DNA of 64,000 nucleotides. Origin: CAWJMD01 sp963845675. GTDB taxonomy: Bacteria; Actinomycetota; Actinomycetes; Actinomycetales; CAWJMD01. A model generated the notes under the pieces. The model was given only the letters and a program-made list of their open reading frames with translations. It was not told where the DNA came from and ran no database searches. The stretch is from assembly GCA_963845675.1 (NCBI GenBank), contig CAWJSX010000001.1, forward strand, positions 1,240,001 through 1,304,000, in the 5' to 3' direction. Each line of letters begins with the position of its first letter. Position 1 is the first letter of the stretch. Both the position numbers and the translations under genes were made by a program. Positions 60,938 to 64,000 of the stretch are shown piece after piece.

Positions 60938-62469
60938 GGCTTCCGGGACGGCGGTCCGCGGGCATGCCGGGGGTCGACCACGTCGTCGTGGTCGGCGCCG
61001 GGCTGGCAGGGCTGAGCGCCGCGATGCGGCTCGCGGGGGCGGGCCGGCGGGTCACCCTCCTGGAACGCGAGCCCCTGCCCGGCGGACGCGCGGGGCGGGC
61101 CGATGTCACGACCTCGGCGGGGACGTACCGCTTCGACACCGGCCCGTCGGTCCTGACCATGCCGGACCTGATCGAGGACTGCTTCGACGCCGTCGGCGAG
61201 TCGATGGCCGACTGGCTCACCCTCGAGCCGGTCAGCCCTCTCTACCGCGCGCGGTACGCCGACGGCAGCCACCTGGACGTCGTCAGCGACCGTCGGCAGA
61301 TGGCCTCGCACGTCGAGGAGCTGTGCGGGCCCGAGGAGGCGGCCGGGTACGAGCGGTACGTCGACTTCGTGACGAGGCTCTACCGCTACGAGATGCGCGA
61401 CTTCATCGACCGCAACCTCGACCGGCCGACCGACCTGCTGACCGGCTCGCTGGCTCGTCTCGTCGCGGCCGGCGGGATGCGCCGACTCGCGCCGACCGTC
61501 GCCCGCTTCCTGCGGGACGACCGGACCCAGCGCATCTTCTCGTTCCAGTCCCTCTACGCCGGTGTCGCACCCACCGAGGCGCTGGCGATCTACGCCGTGA
61601 TCGCCTACATGGACTCGGTCGCCGGGGTCTGGTTCCCCCGCGGAGGCATGCACGCCGTGCCGACGGCGATGGCCGACGCCGCCAGGAAGCACGGCGTCGA
61701 CGTCCGGTACTCCACCGAGGTCGAGCGCATCGAGCACTCGGGCGGACGGGCGACCGCGGTCGTCACCACGGACGGCGAGAGGCTGGCCTGCGACGCGCTG
61801 GTCCTGACGCCCGACCTCCCGGTCGCGCGCCGCGACCTGCTCGGCGACCCGCTGACCCGGCGTCTGACGTACAGCCCCTCGTGCTGGCTCCTGACCGGCG
61901 GGTCGTCGGTGCAGCACCCCGAGCCCGGTACGCCGGCGCACCACACCATCCTGTTCGGGAAGGCCTGGGAGCAGACGTTCACCGAGCTGACGAGCGGCCG
62001 CCTGATGAGCGACCCCAGCCTGCTGCTGACGCAGCCGACGGTCGGGGACCCCGGCCTGGCTCCGCCCGGTCACCACGTCTACTCCGTGCTGGCACCGACC
62101 CCGCACCTGGGTGCCGGCCCGGGCATCGACTGGGACGCGACGGGTCCGCACTACCGAGAGCACGTGCTCTCGGTGCTCGCCGAGCGCGGGTACCCCGGGT
62201 TCGAGGACGGCCTGGACACCGAGATGGTCACCACTCCCCTGGACTGGCAGGCGCGCGGCATGGAGGAGGGGACTCCCTTCGCGCTGGCCCACACGTTCGG
62301 CCAGACCGGTCCGTTCCGCCCCCGCAACACGTGGGGCAGCAACGTCGCGTTCGCCGGCTCGGGCACCACACCGGGCGTGGGTGTGCCGATGGTGCTGATC
62401 TCGGGTCGCCTGGCGGCGGAGCAGGTGACCGGACCGGACCCCGCCTACCGCTCCCGGGCGTGGCCGTGA
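60934..62469 (+). CDS. crtI: Phytoene desaturase CrtI
   Basis: 511 residues. FAD motif VVVVGAGLAGLSAAMRLAGAGRRVTLLE (17-44), LPGGRAGRADVTTSAGTYRFDTGPSVLTMP, YADGSHLDV, YAVIAYMDSVAGVWFPRGGMHAVP, and the C-terminal NVAFAGSGTTPGVGVPMVLISGRLAAEQV typical of actinobacterial CrtI. It converts phytoene to lycopene (or a close acyclic product). It is coupled on both sides: ATGA with crtE and GTGA with crtB. Codon 11 (ATG 60964) is a possible alternative start. Confidence 0.93.
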   Translation: MRLPGRRSAGMPGVDHVVVVGAGLAGLSAAMRLAGAGRRVTLLEREPLPGGRAGRADVTTSAGTYRFDTGPSVLTMPDLIEDCFDAVGESMADWLTLEPVSPLYRARYADGSHLDVVSDRRQMASHVEELCGPEEAAGYERYVDFVTRLYRYEMRDFIDRNLDRPTDLLTGSLARLVAAGGMRRLAPTVARFLRDDRTQRIFSFQSLYAGVAPTEALAIYAVIAYMDSVAGVWFPRGGMHAVPTAMADAARKHGVDVRYSTEVERIEHSGGRATAVVTTDGERLACDALVLTPDLPVARRDLLGDPLTRRLTYSPSCWLLTGGSSVQHPEPGTPAHHTILFGKAWEQTFTELTSGRLMSDPSLLLTQPTVGDPGLAPPGHHVYSVLAPTPHLGAGPGIDWDATGPHYREHVLSVLAERGYPGFEDGLDTEMVTTPLDWQARGMEEGTPFALAHTFGQTGPFRPRNTWGSNVAFAGSGTTPGVGVPMVLISGRLAAEQVTGPDPAYRSRAWP

Positions 62470-63449
62470 CGGGTGCGGTGACGGGCGTCGTCCCCACCGT
62501 CGGCCGGCGAACCGCTCGCGCGCTCGACGCGGCCGGGGTGACCGACCGGGAGCTCCGCACCGACCTGGAGGTGTGCCGGCGGCTGCACGCGGCCCACGGC
62601 CGTACGTACTACCTGGCCACGAGCCTGCTGCCGGCCGGGCGCAGACCGTGGGTCTGGGCGCTCTACGGCTTCGCCCGGGCGGCCGACGAGCTCGTGGACG
62701 GTGTCGTCGACCCGGACCCGGTCGTGCTGCGGGAGTGGTCCGACCAGGTCCGCGCGTCACTCGTCTCGGGCACCGGCCACGACAGCGTGACGCGGGCGCT
62801 GATCGCGACGTGCGAGAGGTGGCAGATCCCCCACGACACCGTCCACGCCTTCCTCGACTCGATGGCGATGGACCTCACCGTGACCGGGTACGCCACGTAC
62901 GCCGACCTGCAGACGTACATGTACGGCTCGGCCGAGGTCGTGGGCCTGTGGATGCTGCCGCTGCTGAGCCCGTCGCCGTCCGGCGCCCGACGCGAGCGCC
63001 TCGAGGTGGCCGCTCGGCGGCTCGGCGAGGCGTTCCAGCTGACGAACTTCGTGCGGGACGTCGGTGAGGACCTCGAGCGCGGACGCGTGTACCTGCCGCA
63101 GGAGGACCTCGACGCGCACGGGGTCACCCGCGACCTGCTGGAGGCCGTGCGGCTCGGCGCGCCGGTGACCGACCCCGTCCGCGCGCTGCTCGCCTTCGAG
63201 GCTGAGCGCTGCCGCGCGTTGTACGTGGAGGCGGCGCCGGGGGTCGAGGAGCTGGACCCGGTGGCACGCCCGGCGATCCGTGCCGCGTTCACCCTGTACC
63301 GCGACATCCTGCGGCGGGTGGAGCAGGAGGACTATCCCGTGCTGACGCGCCGCGTCACCGTCCCCAACCGGCGTCGAGCCGCGGTCGCGGTGCCTGCGCT
63401 GCTGGCGGCCCGCCGCGAGCGACGCCGCCAGGCGGCGTGGAGGTCGTGA
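62466..63449 (+). CDS. crtB: Phytoene synthase CrtB
   Basis: 327 residues from the GTG that overlaps the crtI stop. Head-to-head prenyl synthase: RTYYLATSLLPAGRRPWVWALYGFARAADELVD (near 44-76; first Asp-rich region) and AFQLTNFVRDVGEDLERGRVYLPQEDL (second Asp-rich region). YMYGSAEVVGLWMLPLL is also conserved. It joins two GGPP to phytoene. The upstream GTG is chosen for the GTGA overlap. It ends 6 nt before the convergent VOC gene. Confidence 0.95.
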   Translation: MTGAVTGVVPTVGRRTARALDAAGVTDRELRTDLEVCRRLHAAHGRTYYLATSLLPAGRRPWVWALYGFARAADELVDGVVDPDPVVLREWSDQVRASLVSGTGHDSVTRALIATCERWQIPHDTVHAFLDSMAMDLTVTGYATYADLQTYMYGSAEVVGLWMLPLLSPSPSGARRERLEVAARRLGEAFQLTNFVRDVGEDLERGRVYLPQEDLDAHGVTRDLLEAVRLGAPVTDPVRALLAFEAERCRALYVEAAPGVEELDPVARPAIRAAFTLYRDILRRVEQEDYPVLTRRVTVPNRRRAAVAVPALLAARRERRRQAAWRS

Positions 63450-63455
63450 ACCCGG

Positions 63456-63866
63456 TCAGCCGCGGGCGGTGATCTGCTGCACCGCCCAGCCGTTGCCGTC
63501 CGGGTCGCTGAAGTAGCAGAAGCCGGCATTGTCGAGGTCGTCGTCCTCGCCTGCGGGACGCTGACCCCCGGCGCCGAAGACCTGCACCGGTGACACCTCG
63601 ACCCCGGCGGCGACCAGCTGCTCGCGCGCGGCGCGCAGGTCGCAGACCACGAGCTGCAGCCCCTGCAACGTGCCCGGCTCCATCGCGCTCATCCCGGTGC
63701 CGATCACGATGGAGCAGCCGGAGCCCGGTGGGGTGAGCTGCACGACGCGCATCGAGGCGCTCACGGAGGTGTCGTGGTCGACCCCGAACCCGAGTCCCTC
63801 GTAGAACTCCTTGGAGCGGTCGACGTCCGACACCGGTACCACCACGACCTCGAGCGTCCAGTGCAT
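63456..63866 (-). CDS. VOC-superfamily (glyoxalase/bleomycin-resistance-like) protein
   Basis: 136 residues. TLEVVVVPVSDVDRSKEFYEGLGFGVDHD (4-32) and the C-terminal NAGFCYFSDPDGNGWAVQQI are the two beta-alpha-beta modules of VOC proteins. His and Glu metal ligands are not all evident, so metal-dependent catalysis is uncertain. ATG follows GAGGGGGGAT. It starts 10 nt after the Rv2175c-like gene and is probably co-transcribed. Confidence 0.85.
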   Translation of the reverse strand: MHWTLEVVVVPVSDVDRSKEFYEGLGFGVDHDTSVSASMRVVQLTPPGSGCSIVIGTGMSAMEPGTLQGLQLVVCDLRAAREQLVAAGVEVSPVQVFGAGGQRPAGEDDDLDNAGFCYFSDPDGNGWAVQQITARG

Positions 63867-63876
63867 GGATCCCCCC

Positions 63877-64000
63877 TCAGAAGGCGAGCGCCTGCGCGCG
63901 CCGCCGGATCTCGGTCTTGTGACCCTTGCGCAGCTGCCCCACCGGGGTGTCCTGCAGGGCGTCGTCGTAGGTGAACAGCCACATCAGCGCCTCGAGGTCG
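63877..64000 (-). CDS. Rv2175c-like DNA-binding protein, C-terminal end only
   Basis: The last 40 residues are visible: LEALMWLFTYDDALQDTPVGQLRKGHKTEIRRRAQALAF. MWLFT, the D-x-L pair and the R-R-A-Q-A-hydrophobic end match the C-terminus of mycobacterial Rv2175c, a small winged-helix DNA-binding protein beside pknL. The rest lies beyond the right edge. In mycobacteria this gene also lies close to a metF-like gene and a polyprenyl synthase, as here. Confidence 0.7.
   Translation of the reverse strand, partial: DLEALMWLFTYDDALQDTPVGQLRKGHKTEIRRRAQALAF

Noticed and set aside
1..64000. tRNA, rRNA, insertion sequences, integrases, prophage or attachment sites
   Set aside because: I looked for cloverleaf arms, transposase motifs, terminal inverted repeats and phage genes and saw none. 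The window looks like core chromosome plus the pigment region.

Overview
The window is high-GC DNA (well over 70% G+C by eye) from an actinobacterium. The ftsZ-wag31 order, the MraZ-led division cluster, PriA-type HisA, an Rv2175c-like protein and many GTG starts all point that way. Gene content fits Propionibacteriales (Nocardioidaceae-like) best, but that placement is inference from gene order only.

Layout. (1) 1-5.1 kb, minus strand: histidine operon hisD-hisC-hisB-unknown-hisH-small membrane protein-priA (priA runs off the left edge). (2) 5.3-10 kb: LON-substrate-binding protein, YbaK-type deacylase, renalase-like FAD protein, an ECF42-like sigma factor coupled to a YCII/DGPF protein, DUF429. 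(3) 10.1-16.9 kb, minus: membrane protein, dnaE1, rluD, lspA, and a TraR/DksA zinc-finger protein with a long Lys/Ala/Pro histone-H1-like N-terminal region. (4) 17-36.7 kb, minus: a complete division and cell-wall cluster, read as mraZ-rsmH-ftsL-ftsI-murE-murF-mraY-murD-ftsW-murG-murC-ftsQ-ftsZ-ylmD-yggS-sepF-yggT-wag31. (5) 37.1-42.4 kb: MoxR ATPase, DUF58 and transglutaminase genes (plus) facing a DUF3040 gene (minus). (6) 42.4-50.2 kb, minus: dinB, a methyltransferase, then an SOS-type unit DUF6504-HEPN-dnaE2 behind a perfect LexA-type box. (7) 50.3-63.5 kb: carotenoid region. It holds crtE-crtI-crtB, a CrtA-like monooxygenase, a CruF-type hydratase, a glycosyltransferase and a second CrtI-family enzyme. 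An acyltransferase, CDP-alcohol phosphatidyltransferase, SIMPL protein and MetF lie among or beside them. No lycopene cyclase and no C50 elongase is visible. (8) Right edge: a VOC protein and the C-terminus of an Rv2175c-like protein.

How the genes fit together. The carotenoid genes read as a route to an acyclic, hydroxylated, ketolated, glycosylated xanthophyll: CrtE/B/I make lycopene, CruF hydrates, the second desaturase and the CrtA-like enzyme modify the end groups, and the glycosyltransferase caps. Much of the window is tightly coupled by 4-nt NTGA overlaps. A dozen genes share a -10 hexamer (TANNNT in eleven, CAGGCT in one) six or seven bases before the start codon, implying leaderless mRNAs.

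Caution on sequence quality. About 35 single-base indels break otherwise normal, often essential genes. Roughly four in five are insertions, and they are densest at 30.5-43.8 kb. Removing them restores full-length proteins with intact motifs and the expected modulo-3 lengths, so I read them as sequencing or assembly errors, not pseudogenes. Coordinates for those genes span the whole repaired gene.
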